A stretch of DNA of 32,401 nucleotides from contig JAAAVE010000117.1 of NCBI GenBank assembly GCA_015679605.1, forward strand, positions 1 to 32,401, written 5' to 3'. Position 1 is the first letter of the stretch. Each line of letters begins with the position of its first letter. The translations under genes and the position numbers were made by a program. Positions 32,298 to 32,401 of this stretch are shown piece by piece. This stretch comes from Podila epigama (Eukaryota; Mortierellomycota; Mortierellomycetes; Mortierellales; Mortierellaceae). Under the pieces are notes generated by a model, which saw only the letters and a program-made list of their open reading frames with translations, did no database searches and was not told the DNA's origin.

Positions 32298-32401
32298 CGC
32301 ATAGTTAGAAAAAAAACAACAACAAGAGTCCATACTCTTCTTCTTCGATCCATCATTCATGTAAATACAAAGAACTCTAAACACTTTTTTTTTTTTTTTT
32401 T
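32298..32401. other. 3' flank ending in a T-run
   Basis: The sequence after the coiled-coil gene is A/T-rich with ACAACAACAA and TTCTTC words. The window ends in a T homopolymer of about 18. Nothing coding is seen. Confidence 0.5.

Overview
This window is nuclear DNA from a filamentous fungus. Almost every gene is split by short introns (about 70-290 bases) with GT(A/G)NGT-type donors, CTAAC-like branch points and TAG/CAG acceptors. The proteins carry long Gln, Glu and Asn tracts, and homopolymer and short tandem repeats fill the spaces between genes. The gene set (tyrosine-kinase-like kinase with an HRDLHSGN catalytic loop, CARM1-type arginine methyltransferase, MOB4, CENP-L-like protein) suggests an early-diverging fungus, most likely Mucoromycota and possibly Mortierella-like. 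That placement is an inference. A run of ten N at 15225-15234 shows the sequence is a scaffold, and both ends of the window lie in homopolymers.

I rebuilt twelve genes from exon to exon; reading phase closes at every junction used. In order: Mds3/Pmd1-like kelch-BTB protein (82-2918, +); acidic TKL kinase with ankyrin repeats (3912-8330, +); secreted calcineurin-like phosphoesterase of the Dcr2 type (8530-11875, -); mitochondrial aspartyl-tRNA synthetase (12237-15512, -, 12 exons); MOB4/phocein (15869-17363, +); CENP-L/Fta1-like kinetochore protein (17584-19064, -); nine-knuckle CCHC zinc protein (19344-21128, +); NatC catalytic subunit NAA30 (21426-22233, -); CARM1/PRMT4-like methyltransferase (22481-24693, +); D-Ala-D-Ala-ligase-like ATP-grasp protein (24986-27061, -); small Thr/Val-rich probably GPI-anchored protein (27777-28094, -); and an unrecognised coiled-coil protein (30230-32297, +).

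From 12 to 27 kb the genes are packed head-to-head and tail-to-tail, with 220-360 bases between them, so AspRS/MOB4, CENP-L/zinc-knuckle and NAA30/PRMT4 each share a divergent promoter. Functions are mostly housekeeping: mitochondrial translation, STRIPAK signalling, centromere, nucleic-acid binding, protein N-terminal acetylation and arginine methylation. The flanks are looser: about 1 kb of low-complexity DNA at 2.9-3.9 kb and a 2.1 kb gene-poor stretch at 28.1-30.2 kb.

I found no convincing tRNA or rRNA gene, transposon, viral remnant or CRISPR-like array, and no clear new multi-gene system. The best leads are a five-fold repeat in the phosphoesterase N-terminus, a fungal Ddl-like ATP-grasp protein with a Gln-rich insert, a probable GC-AG intron and altered acetyl-CoA loop in NAA30, and an inverted repeat in a GTAC cluster at 29.3 kb.
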